Part shown: positions 1-5,035 of the stretch, in pieces | Position numbering within the stretch: the first letter of the stretch is position 1 | Layout: each line of letters starts with the position of its first letter | From: Lachnospiraceae bacterium | Lineage (GTDB): Bacteria; Bacillota; Clostridia; Lachnospirales; Lachnospiraceae | Direction of reading: 5' to 3' | Assembly (NCBI GenBank): GCA_017476305.1 | Contig: JAFVAA010000217.1 | Coordinates: 1-5,111 of the forward strand | DNA: 5,111 nucleotides | The notes under the pieces: generated by a model | Told to the model about the DNA's origin: nothing | The model's input: only the letters and a program-made list of their open reading frames with translations | Databases searched by the model: none | Position numbers and translations under genes: made by a program

Positions 1-210
1 GAAGCTTCCCGAAAACTCTCCGACCGCAATCACAAAGGGCGCATCGGATTGCCCGTCGCCGGATTTACTGGCATTGGTATTTCCGTCATCTACCTTTGCT
101 GCCGTTTTCGGCTCCGGTTTTTTTTCTTTTTTATCCTTTCCACAGCCCGTCACCGAAACACAGGCTGATAACAGCAAAAAAGCCGCTATCCATTTTTTAT
201 TCCTCTTCAT
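1..210 (-). CDS. N-terminus of an ABC transporter substrate-binding lipoprotein, probably solute-binding family 5 (partial)
   Basis: Reading the minus strand from an ATG at 210 gives 70 uninterrupted codons that run off the left edge. The protein begins with a positively charged tip (MKRNKKW), a hydrophobic core and the lipobox V-T-G-C with Cys23, so it should be exported and lipid-anchored. A Lys/Glu/Pro-rich and then Ser/Asn/Gly/Asp-rich linker follows (residues 24-56). The last residues, APFVIAVGEFSGSF, resemble the start of the mature domain in family 5 peptide/nickel-type binding proteins of clostridia, where a similar strand precedes an F-S-P-F-F motif. The start is supported by an AAGGGGG ribosome site about 10 nt upstream. 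It is transcribed divergently from the ECF operon. The lipoprotein assignment is secure. The binding-protein family is an inference from about 14 residues, and the substrate cannot be told. Confidence 0.8.
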   Translation of the reverse strand, partial: MKRNKKWIAAFLLLSACVSVTGCGKDKKEKKPEPKTAAKVDDGNTNASKSGDGQSDAPFVIAVGEFSGSF

Positions 211-262
211 CCCAGTATTGCCCCCTTCATCTCAATTCGGAAATGAACTATTCTATTCGTTT

Positions 263-292
263 ACTATAACATAAATTCCTTCCTTAAATCAA
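263..292 (-). promoter_or_regulatory. Candidate sigma-A promoter of the leftward lipoprotein gene
   Basis: On the minus strand a -35 TTGATT (287-292) and a -10 TATAGT (263-268) are separated by 18 bp. The -10 matches the consensus at 5 of 6 positions and the -35 at 4 of 6. Transcription would start near 256, giving a 5' leader of about 46 nt before the ATG at 210. A second, weaker -10-like hexamer, TAGAAT on the minus strand, lies at 250-255. Confidence 0.5.
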
Positions 293-318
293 CAGGAGAA
301 ATTTTCAGAACAAAATGC

Positions 319-351
319 CACTGCCGCGTGAGGCGTAACCCGTGCGGAGTG
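319..351. repeat. GC-rich imperfect inverted repeat in the divergent intergenic region
   Basis: The arms CACT-G-CCGC (319-327) and GCGGAGTG (344-351) pair over 8 bp with one bulged G at 323. Three further inner pairs are possible (328-330 with 341-343), two of them G-U in the plus-strand RNA, leaving a 10-nt loop. The element is much more GC-rich than the surrounding intergenic DNA. It lies upstream of both inferred promoters, so neither main transcript would include it. A perfect 10-bp palindrome, CTTTTAAAAG, follows at 355-364. It might be a relic repeat, a protein-binding site or part of an unrecognised small RNA. The sequence does not decide between these. Confidence 0.45.
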
Positions 352-379
352 CAACTTTTAAAAGAAATTCAGGTACTTC

Positions 380-407
380 TTGCCTTTTTATCATTTGATG
401 ATATAAT
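380..407 (+). promoter_or_regulatory. Sigma-A type promoter of the ECF operon
   Basis: A perfect -10 hexamer TATAAT (402-407) is preceded, with a 16-bp spacer, by TTGCCT (380-385), which matches the -35 consensus at 4 of 6 positions. Transcription should begin near 413-415. This argues against the in-frame GTG at 414 as a translation start, since it would sit at the very 5' end of the mRNA without a ribosome site. It implies a leader of about 110 nt before the lipoprotein start at 525. The spacer contains a perfect palindrome (see 389-403). Confidence 0.7.
389..403. promoter_or_regulatory. Perfect palindrome between -35 and -10 of the ECF operon promoter, candidate operator
   Basis: The sequence TATCAT-TTG-ATGATA has two perfect 6-bp arms around a 3-bp centre. 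It fills most of the promoter spacer and overlaps the first two bases of the -10. A dimeric repressor bound here would block RNA polymerase. The palindrome and its position are seen directly. The operator role is inferred, and I do not recognise the motif as that of a specific regulator. Confidence 0.4.
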
Positions 408-413
408 GAAAAA

Positions 414-524
414 GTGTATTCTTTCCATCAACGTTTCGATCTGCCGTTCCAAACGCTGATGGCATTCAACCCACGCAGCCAGTACCACAAGGGCTGTAGT
501 ATCATGTGCAAAGGAAATGACGGG
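414..524 (+). promoter_or_regulatory. Structured 5' leader of the ECF operon with two predicted hairpins
   Basis: The inferred untranslated leader can form a long hairpin from CCATCAACGTTT (425-436) and AAACGCTGATGG (451-462). That is 11 pairs out of 12, with a single A-C mismatch (431/456) and a 14-nt loop. A second hairpin, GCAGCC (475-480) with GGCTGT (492-497), has 6 pairs including one G-U and an 11-nt loop. The ribosome site (511-516) follows unpaired. No known riboswitch class is recognisable. In particular there is no B12 box, no TPP CTGAGA signature and no run of U forming a terminator. The reading frame of the lipoprotein is open throughout the leader, so automatic start calling may wrongly add 37 codons. 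Confidence 0.45.
511..516 (+). promoter_or_regulatory. Ribosome binding site deciding the lipoprotein start
   Basis: AAGGAA lies 8 nt before the ATG at 525, which is normal Firmicute spacing. The competing in-frame ATG at 504 has only a weaker AAGGG 10 nt upstream and would put extra residues before the basic tip of the signal peptide. The GTG at 414 has no site at all. Confidence 0.65.
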
Positions 525-1436
525 ATGTTAAAACAGAAAAAAATATATTCTTTCTTTCGAAAAACAGCGTTCCTTTTATGTATGGCAGTGATCCTGTGCA
601 GCTGTCAGCCGGGAACGGACGAGCATGCATTCACTACATTGGATGAAAAATATGTTTCTTCGAACGAAGCCTCCAAAACCCCTGCGCAGGAAGAAGCTTC
701 CAATTCCGTAAAGGGTTCCGGGCAGAAAGAACAAAGCGAAAAAACAGATGCAGAGGAAGCAGATGGAAATTCCTCTGAAAAAAAAGACAGGAAGACCTCT
801 AAGAAAGAAGCCTCCAGGCATAAGGAACCTGCAGAAGGATCAAATACTCCGAAGCCTGCCAATGCTGCGAAAAATCCAGAAAAAAAGAAAGAACCAAATC
901 CGCCAGCCCGGAGACCGGAGAGCAGGCAGGAGGACAAAACGGAAAAAAAAGAAGCCACAGAAAAGCCAAAAGCATCGAAAAGACCAAAGGCATCAGAAGA
1001 ACCGTTTTCCACGGAACAGAGTTCCACGGAACAGAGTTCCGTGGAATCCTGCTCCATCCTGATTGAGTGTTCTTCCATTTTAGAAAATAAAGAGCATTTA
1101 AAAGAATCAAAGACCTCCTTCGTGCCAGCGAACGGAATCATTTTGAAAAAAAGCAAAATACCGATAGAAAAAGGGGATAGCGTCTATGATGTCCTATATC
1201 GCATATGCCTGGAAAATAAAATCCATATCGAATCAAAGTATACTCCTGCATATAACACCTACTATGTAGAAGGGATCAACCAGCTCTATGAATTTGACTG
1301 TGGCAATCTGTCCGGCTGGATGTATCTGGTCAATGGGAAAAAGCCAAACTACGGCTGCTCGAACTACAAGGTTTCCGCCGGTGATGCCATTGTATGGAGC
1401 TACACCTGTAATGCCGGAAAAGATATAGACGGATGA
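525..1436 (+). CDS. DUF4430 (transcobalamin-like) lipoprotein with long charged linker
   Basis: This is a 303-residue surface lipoprotein, probably an accessory or substrate-capturing partner of the ECF transporter encoded next. The signal peptide has a basic tip (K3-K6), a hydrophobic stretch and the lipobox L-C-S-C with Cys27 as lipid anchor. Residues of about 30-172 are a low-complexity spacer rich in Lys, Glu, Ser, Ala and Pro, likely disordered and long enough to cross the cell wall. Residues 176-303 form the folded C-terminal part. It includes the DUF4430 hallmarks GDSVYDVLYR, YYVEGINQLYEFDCG, SGWMYLVNG (263-271), PNYGCS and WSYTCNAGKDI. Cysteines 176, 182, 259, 278 and 295 could form disulfides. 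DUF4430 shares the fold of the C-terminal domain of transcobalamin, hence a corrinoid link is suspected but not shown. The gene is first in the operon and is followed by an 82-nt gap. The upstream in-frame GTG at 414 is rejected as a start because it coincides with the likely transcription start. Confidence 0.88.
   Translation: MLKQKKIYSFFRKTAFLLCMAVILCSCQPGTDEHAFTTLDEKYVSSNEASKTPAQEEASNSVKGSGQKEQSEKTDAEEADGNSSEKKDRKTSKKEASRHKEPAEGSNTPKPANAAKNPEKKKEPNPPARRPESRQEDKTEKKEATEKPKASKRPKASEEPFSTEQSSTEQSSVESCSILIECSSILENKEHLKESKTSFVPANGIILKKSKIPIEKGDSVYDVLYRICLENKIHIESKYTPAYNTYYVEGINQLYEFDCGNLSGWMYLVNGKKPNYGCSNYKVSAGDAIVWSYTCNAGKDIDG
1007..1046 (+). repeat. 15-bp tandem repeat with internal perfect hairpin inside the lipoprotein linker
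   Basis: The unit TTCCACGGAACAGAG occurs at 1007-1021 and 1022-1036. A third partial unit, TTCCGTGGAA (1037-1046), carries ACG changed to GTG. The second and third units therefore form a perfect 10-bp inverted repeat with a 5-nt loop (1022-1046). It encodes repeated T-E-Q-S-S and then V-E-S, just before the DUF4430 domain. Its coding position and 15-bp period suggest linker growth by slippage rather than a regulatory site. Confidence 0.75.
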
Positions 1437-1508
1437 AGTGGGACAGCCAGAACCGGAATCAAACAGACAGGACGCAAACCTGACATACGCAAAATGTAAT
1501 CAAGAAAT

Positions 1509-1514
1509 GAGGAG
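1509..1514 (+). promoter_or_regulatory. Ribosome binding site deciding the EcfT-like start
   Basis: GAGGAG lies 4 nt before the ATG at 1519, a short but usable spacing. It overlaps the in-frame ATG at 1507, which itself has no good site, and it is far from the GTG at 1438. The hydrophobic start of the protein follows directly from 1519. Confidence 0.6.
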
Positions 1515-1518
1515 ACCT

Positions 1519-2472
1519 ATGAAAGATAATTTGTTTTCAGAAAGCCACCCGGCTCTTTTGTTTTTCTATTTTACCCTCGTAATCTCCACCACCATGCTTT
1601 TTGCCCACCCTGTCATTATCGGAATTTCCTTTTTGGCCGCTTTTTCCTATAGATTGTGCTTCGAAGAAAAAAGAAGCTTTTTTCGGTATCAGATTCTTTT
1701 TATGGTTCCCATCTGGCTTTTGGTCGTACTTTTCAATGCAGCTTTTAACCACTATGGAATCACCCCTCTGTATTATCTGAAAACAGGAGCGATTACGCTG
1801 GAATCCATCGTCTACGGAATGGTGCTTGGAGCTCTTTTATGGACTTCCATTCTCTGGTTCGCAAACGTAAACCTGATTTTTACGACAGATAAGTTCATCT
1901 ATTTGTTCGGAAGGATCTTCCCGTCCCTGGGACTTTTTATGTCAATGGTCTTCCGTTTTGTACCGCGATTTCGGGAAAGATGGCAGCAGATCAGAGAAGG
2001 ACAGGCGTGTCTGGGAAAAGATATCCATGAACAAAAATTCTTCGGAAAAGTCCACTGTATCATTTCTGAAATTTCCATATTGATTACATGGGGATTGGAA
2101 AGCGGGATCGCTGCTGTGGACTCCATGCATTCCAAAGGATACGGAGTGGGAAAGCGAACATTTTACCATATCTATTCCTGGCACAGAGCCGACAGGCGGA
2201 TTCTCACAGTCGGACTTTTTCTCTATACAGGAAGTATCGCGGGACTAAACAGCGGGGTGGGAAAAAGCATGTACGATCCCTGGATCCATTTAGGCGGACT
2301 GCCCCTGAATCCCAAAAGCTTTTTCGCTTATCTTTTTTGGTTTTTCTTTTGCTTTTATCCCGTGTTGATCTCCGGGACCGGTGCCTGGATTTACAGAAGG
2401 CAGGAAAAAAGAATGGAAAAATACCTGCCATTCACAAAGTACTCTTTTATCCACAAGCAGCAGAAAAGCTAA
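1519..2472 (+). CDS. ECF transporter transmembrane (T) component, EcfT/CbiQ-like, candidate CbrV
   Basis: This is a 317-residue integral membrane protein that couples ATP hydrolysis by the fused ATPase to the S component. Hydrophobic segments lie at about residues 12-29, 31-47, 57-76, 97-117, 132-148, 180-195, 231-247 and 283-303; how many truly span the membrane is uncertain. Between the middle and the C-terminal segments lies the cytoplasmic coupling region. Q-I-R-E-G-Q-A-C-L-G (157-166) stands where EcfT proteins have the first Ala-Arg-Gly motif. D-S-M-H-S-K-G-Y-G (201-209) stands for the second, with Lys206 in place of the usual Arg. The N-terminal phrase FNHYGITPLYYL also resembles T components found with DUF4430 lipoproteins. 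The basic tail fits the positive-inside rule. An in-frame GTG at 1438, right after the lipoprotein stop, would add 27 polar residues and lacks support. The stop is 16 nt before the ATPase start, so the two genes are clearly co-transcribed. The family call is firm and the CbrV equivalence is an inference. Confidence 0.87.
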   Translation: MKDNLFSESHPALLFFYFTLVISTTMLFAHPVIIGISFLAAFSYRLCFEEKRSFFRYQILFMVPIWLLVVLFNAAFNHYGITPLYYLKTGAITLESIVYGMVLGALLWTSILWFANVNLIFTTDKFIYLFGRIFPSLGLFMSMVFRFVPRFRERWQQIREGQACLGKDIHEQKFFGKVHCIISEISILITWGLESGIAAVDSMHSKGYGVGKRTFYHIYSWHRADRRILTVGLFLYTGSIAGLNSGVGKSMYDPWIHLGGLPLNPKSFFAYLFWFFFCFYPVLISGTGAWIYRRQEKRMEKYLPFTKYSFIHKQQKS

Positions 2473-2488
2473 ATAGGAGAAAAATCAT

Positions 2489-4183
2489 ATGAAGCATTTG
2501 TTTGAACTGGAACAGGTATCATTTACCTATGCTGAGGAAGAAAAACGAACTCTTGACCATATTTCCATGACCATAGAGGAGGGGGGATTTTATCTTCTCT
2601 GCGGAAGAAGCGGCTGTGGAAAAAGTACGCTGCTCAGACAGCTGAAAAGCGTTCTCACGCCCAAAGGGAAAAAAGAGGGTGCGGTCCGATACTGCGGGAA
2701 ACTGCTTTCAGAGATTCCGGAAAAAATACAGTGTGAAGAGATCGGGTTTGTATTTCAGAATCCGGAAGAACAGATCGTGACAGACCAGGTATGGCACGAG
2801 CTTTCTTTCGGTCTGGAAAATCTGGGCTATGAAACCGGAGAAATTCATGCCCGTGTCGCAGAGGCAGCAAGCTACTTCGGTCTGGAAAAATTTTTTGACC
2901 GGAAGATCTCAGAGCTTTCCGGTGGTGGAAAGCAGCTACTAAATCTTGCGTCCGTGCTGGTTCTCCGTCCAAAGCTGCTCCTCTTGGATGAACCCTTTGC
3001 GCAGTTAGATCCCCTCGCCGCCAATGACCTTCTGCACACACTTTTACGGCTTCACAGGGAGATGGGAATTACCGTGCTCCTGTCCGAACATGATCTGGAA
3101 GAAGTCTTTTCCTATGCGGATCATATCTTTATCATGGAAAATGGGACACTTTTAGCAGAGGGAACCAGGGAACAGATCGGTACTCTCCTTTACGAAAAGG
3201 AGCATAAGCTTTTTCTCTCCATGCCTACGCCGCTCCGCGTCAGTGCGTGGTGTGGTGAGGGGGAAAATCTCCCGTATACCGTGACAGCAGGACAGGAATG
3301 GCTTCGAAAAAAGGTACTGGAAAAAAATACCATCCCTGAGAAGGATAGAAAAAGAACAGATACGGAAAAGGGATCTGCGGGGAAAGGAAAAATACCCGGA
3401 AGGAACGGCAAAAAGCCTGCAGGGGAAACCACTGTGATCGAGTTAAAAAATGCATGGTTCCGCTACGGAAGAAAAGAGCCGTATATTTTGCAGGAATTAT
3501 CACTTTCCATAAAAAAGGGGGAAATTTTGGCACTGCTCGGCGGTAATGGTGCCGGAAAAAGCACACTCCTTCGAATCATCGCAGGCTTTTTACCGACAGA
3601 ACGCGGAAGTGTCTGTGTCCTGGGCAAAAAGAAAAAGGAAACGGAACGCCAAAAACTGTTTCCGCATTTTTTCGGCTTTCTTCCACAGGAGCCGGAGCTT
3701 CTCTTCCTAAAGGATACCGTGTTCGAAGAACTCCTGGAGGTCGCTGCAAAGGAACGCGCCATAAAAGCTGCCGAAGAAATGGAGCTTTCCGGATTTTTAG
3801 AAAAACATCCCTATGACCTTTCCTGCGGAGAAAAGCAAAGAGTGGCCCTCGCAAAGGTACTACTTTCCGGACCAGAGATACTGCTGCTGGATGAGCCTAC
3901 GAAAAATCTGGACGCTTTCTATAAAAAAGAGCTCGGAAAGCTTCTTTTAAAGCTTCGGGACGAAGGAAGGACCATAATCCTGGTATCGCATGATACCCAT
4001 TTCTGCGCAGAATATGCGGATCGTGCAGGACTTTTCTTTCGGGGTTCTGTACATGCAGTTCGTGACTGCAGAAGCTTTTTTTCAAAAAATCAGTTTTACA
4101 CTACTGCAGCACACCGTATGGCTGGAAACCTTTATCCGGACATCATTACGGCTGAAGAAATCGTAGAGAGGATAAAAAGGTGA
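2489..4183 (+). CDS. Fused double ATPase of an ECF transporter (EcfA-EcfA), candidate CbrU
   Basis: This 564-residue cytoplasmic protein carries two ABC nucleotide-binding domains in one chain, where many ECF systems use two separate proteins. Domain 1 has Walker A GRSGCGKST (39-47), Q-loop Gln90, signature LSGGGKQ (143-149), Walker B LLLLDE with Glu168, D-loop QLDP and H-loop His201. A polar, Lys-rich linker (about 245-313) joins it to domain 2. Domain 2 has Walker A GGNGAGKST (351-359), Q-loop Gln400, signature LSCGEKQ (444-450), Walker B ILLLDE with Glu469 and H-loop His501. All catalytic residues are present in both halves, so both sites look competent. The second signature has Cys where Gly is usual. 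The C-terminal tail with FFSKNQFYTTAAHR is typical of these duplicated ECF ATPases. AGGAGA lies 8 nt before the ATG. The duplicated ATPase matches what is described for CbrU of the predicted cobalamin ECF group. General ABC function is certain and the substrate is inferred. Confidence 0.93.
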   Translation: MKHLFELEQVSFTYAEEEKRTLDHISMTIEEGGFYLLCGRSGCGKSTLLRQLKSVLTPKGKKEGAVRYCGKLLSEIPEKIQCEEIGFVFQNPEEQIVTDQVWHELSFGLENLGYETGEIHARVAEAASYFGLEKFFDRKISELSGGGKQLLNLASVLVLRPKLLLLDEPFAQLDPLAANDLLHTLLRLHREMGITVLLSEHDLEEVFSYADHIFIMENGTLLAEGTREQIGTLLYEKEHKLFLSMPTPLRVSAWCGEGENLPYTVTAGQEWLRKKVLEKNTIPEKDRKRTDTEKGSAGKGKIPGRNGKKPAGETTVIELKNAWFRYGRKEPYILQELSLSIKKGEILALLGGNGAGKSTLLRIIAGFLPTERGSVCVLGKKKKETERQKLFPHFFGFLPQEPELLFLKDTVFEELLEVAAKERAIKAAEEMELSGFLEKHPYDLSCGEKQRVALAKVLLSGPEILLLDEPTKNLDAFYKKELGKLLLKLRDEGRTIILVSHDTHFCAEYADRAGLFFRGSVHAVRDCRSFFSKNQFYTTAAHRMAGNLYPDIITAEEIVERIKR

Positions 4184-4224
4184 AGTATTTTTTCAAGGAT
4201 GCGCAAAAATCAGAACAGAAGTGA
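4180..4224 (+). CDS. Possible 14-codon coupling ORF between ATPase and S-component genes
   Basis: A GTG at 4180 overlaps the ATPase stop (GTGA) and has AGAGAGG (4165-4171) 8 nt upstream. It reads MKYFFKDAQKSEQK and stops at 4222-4224, directly against the GAGG that serves the S-component start. Its first residues echo the MKYYF of the S component. It could deliver ribosomes to the next gene (translational coupling), or be a decayed earlier start of that gene, or chance. Only position and ribosome site support it. Confidence 0.25.
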   Translation: MKYFFKDAQKSEQK

Positions 4225-4226
4225 GG
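4223..4226 (+). promoter_or_regulatory. Ribosome binding site deciding the S-component start
   Basis: GAGG lies 6 nt before the ATG at 4233. The alternative start, GTG at 4221, overlaps this site and has only an unconvincing CAGAA stretch upstream, so the four extra residues (MRYE) are unlikely to be translated. Confidence 0.55.
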
Positions 4227-4232
4227 TATGAA

Positions 4233-4847
4233 ATGAAATATTATTTTTTGGCCAGCTTTATCATAGGACTTGCTTCCTTTCTCCCCTTTTTTAAAATCTT
4301 AAAGACACGGGAATCACAATTAAAAAAAATCGTGGTGCTCGCAGTTTTAGTAGCAGTTTCTGTCGCAGGAAGGTATGCTTTATCCATGTTCCCAAACGTA
4401 AAACCGATGGCTGCCATCGCAATCATTTCGGGAATTGCCTTCGATGCAGAGAGCGGTTTTTTTGTAGGTGCATTTTCCATGTTTACCTCCAATATTTTAT
4501 TTGGTCAGGGACCCTGGACACCATGGCAGATGTTTGCCATGGGACTGGTCGGTTTTTTCTCCGGCATCCTTTTTTCGAAAAAAAAGCTGAAATCCGCCCC
4601 AAAAAAACTGCGGGTGTCCCTCTTTTGCATATATGGTTTTTTTTCCGTTCTGCTTCTCTACGGCGGCATTATGAATCCGGCATCCCTTCTTATGAGCTCC
4701 TATGAAATCAATAAAGAAAATCTCATCGCCATTTATCTTTCAGGACTTCCTATGGATCTGGTACACGCAGGTTCTACTGTAGTTTTTCTGGCAGCAGGAG
4801 CAGATCCACTCTTGAAAAAACTGGAAAGACTAAAAAAGAAATGGTAA
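4233..4847 (+). CDS. ECF transporter substrate-specificity (S) component, candidate CbrT
   Basis: This 204-residue membrane protein should bind the vitamin-like substrate and deliver it through the T/ATPase module encoded just upstream. Hydrophobic segments lie at about residues 5-23, 32-52, 58-70, 74-90, 99-115, 128-147 and 164-190. Conserved-looking signatures are KPMAAIAIISG (57-67), the loop GQGPWTPWQMFAMG (91-104) and LPMDLVHAGSTVVF (172-185). I associate these with one group of clostridial and actinobacterial ECF S components. The protein ends in a basic tail (KKLERLKKKW). S components are usually 180-210 residues long, so it is full length. The gene follows the ATPase with a 49-nt gap and no terminator, so it is the last operon gene. 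Substrate cannot be read from sequence. Corrinoid is favoured because of the DUF4430 lipoprotein and the CbrU-like ATPase, but other vitamins or precursors are possible. Confidence 0.82.
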   Translation: MKYYFLASFIIGLASFLPFFKILKTRESQLKKIVVLAVLVAVSVAGRYALSMFPNVKPMAAIAIISGIAFDAESGFFVGAFSMFTSNILFGQGPWTPWQMFAMGLVGFFSGILFSKKKLKSAPKKLRVSLFCIYGFFSVLLLYGGIMNPASLLMSSYEINKENLIAIYLSGLPMDLVHAGSTVVFLAAGADPLLKKLERLKKKW

Positions 4848-4919
4848 AAAATATCTTGGAATATCCCGATTTCATCGTACTCTATAGCATTTCTATATCA
4901 AAAAAGTATTTTTATTCGA

Positions 4920-4948
4920 TTCATATTTATAACATTCTTCCCTATAAT
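4920..4948 (+). promoter_or_regulatory. Possible upstream promoter for the right-edge gene
   Basis: TTCATA (4920-4925) and a perfect TATAAT (4943-4948) are separated by 17 bp. The -35 matches at 4 of 6 positions. A transcript from here would have a leader of about 105 nt containing the 4980-5013 inverted repeat. The region is very AT-rich, so chance matches are expected. Confidence 0.35.
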
Positions 4949-4979
4949 GAATACGGTTCTATTATAGTTAAAAGTCGGG

Positions 4980-5013
4980 CTCATATCTGAAAAAAAAGTG
5001 CGCAGACTATGAG
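4980..5013. repeat. Inverted repeat with an A-tract centre upstream of the right-edge gene
   Basis: CTCATATCTG (4980-4989) pairs with CAGACTATGAG (5003-5013) over 10 bp, with one bulged C at 5007. The 13-nt centre starts with eight A residues. The right arm ends about 16 bp before the -10 at 5030. It could be an operator for the downstream gene or a leader hairpin of a longer transcript. Confidence 0.45.
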
Positions 5014-5029
5014 TGATGTATCAGCATCG

Positions 5030-5035
5030 TATAAT
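5030..5035 (+). promoter_or_regulatory. -10 box for the right-edge gene
   Basis: A perfect TATAAT places transcription start near 5042, about 20 nt before the ATG at 5062. No good -35 is seen at 17 bp spacing, where the right arm of the 4980-5013 inverted repeat lies instead. An activator or another polymerase contact may be needed, or the promoter is weak. Confidence 0.4.

Noticed and set aside
207..230. 8-codon minus-strand frame whose TGA overlaps the left lipoprotein ATG
   Set aside because: It has no adequate ribosome site of its own and merely contains the Shine-Dalgarno sequence of the real gene.
74..274. 66-codon plus-strand frame at the left edge
   Set aside because: It is antisense to the well-supported minus-strand lipoprotein start and runs through its promoter.
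414..524. N-terminal extension of the lipoprotein from a GTG at 414 (340 residues)
   Set aside because: The GTG coincides with the inferred transcription start, has no ribosome site, and would bury the signal peptide behind 37 residues.
905..918. B12-box-like word AGCCCGGAGACCGG, matching 14 of 16 positions of the cobalamin riboswitch box
   Set aside because: It lies inside the Lys/Pro/Arg-rich linker coding region, lacks the final CC, and the other conserved riboswitch core elements (GGGAA, GGTGAAAATCC-like and CCCGCAACTGT-like) are absent upstream. A covariance search with the cobalamin riboswitch model would settle it.
748..1062. 104-codon plus-strand frame within the lipoprotein gene
   Set aside because: Out-of-frame reading of A-rich linker codons, with a low-complexity Lys/Arg product.
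605..1156. 183-codon open frame on the minus strand opposite the lipoprotein linker
   Set aside because: It is a shadow of the Lys/Glu-rich codons on the plus strand, giving a Phe/Ser/Leu-rich translation with no domain and no ribosome site seen.
1438..1518. N-terminal extension of the T component from a GTG at 1438
   Set aside because: It has no convincing ribosome site and would add a polar, compositionally different stretch; ATG 1519 has GAGGAG upstream.
2088..2492. 134-codon plus-strand frame overlapping the T component
   Set aside because: Out of frame with the conserved EcfT-like protein and without recognisable domains.
4848..4915. Intrinsic terminator after the S component
   Set aside because: Only short AT-rich stems are present and no stable stem is followed directly by a T run.
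5017..5035. Resemblance between TATCA...TATAAT here and the ECF promoter palindrome
   Set aside because: The right arm is not conserved and no palindrome forms, so shared TATCA near a -10 is likely chance.
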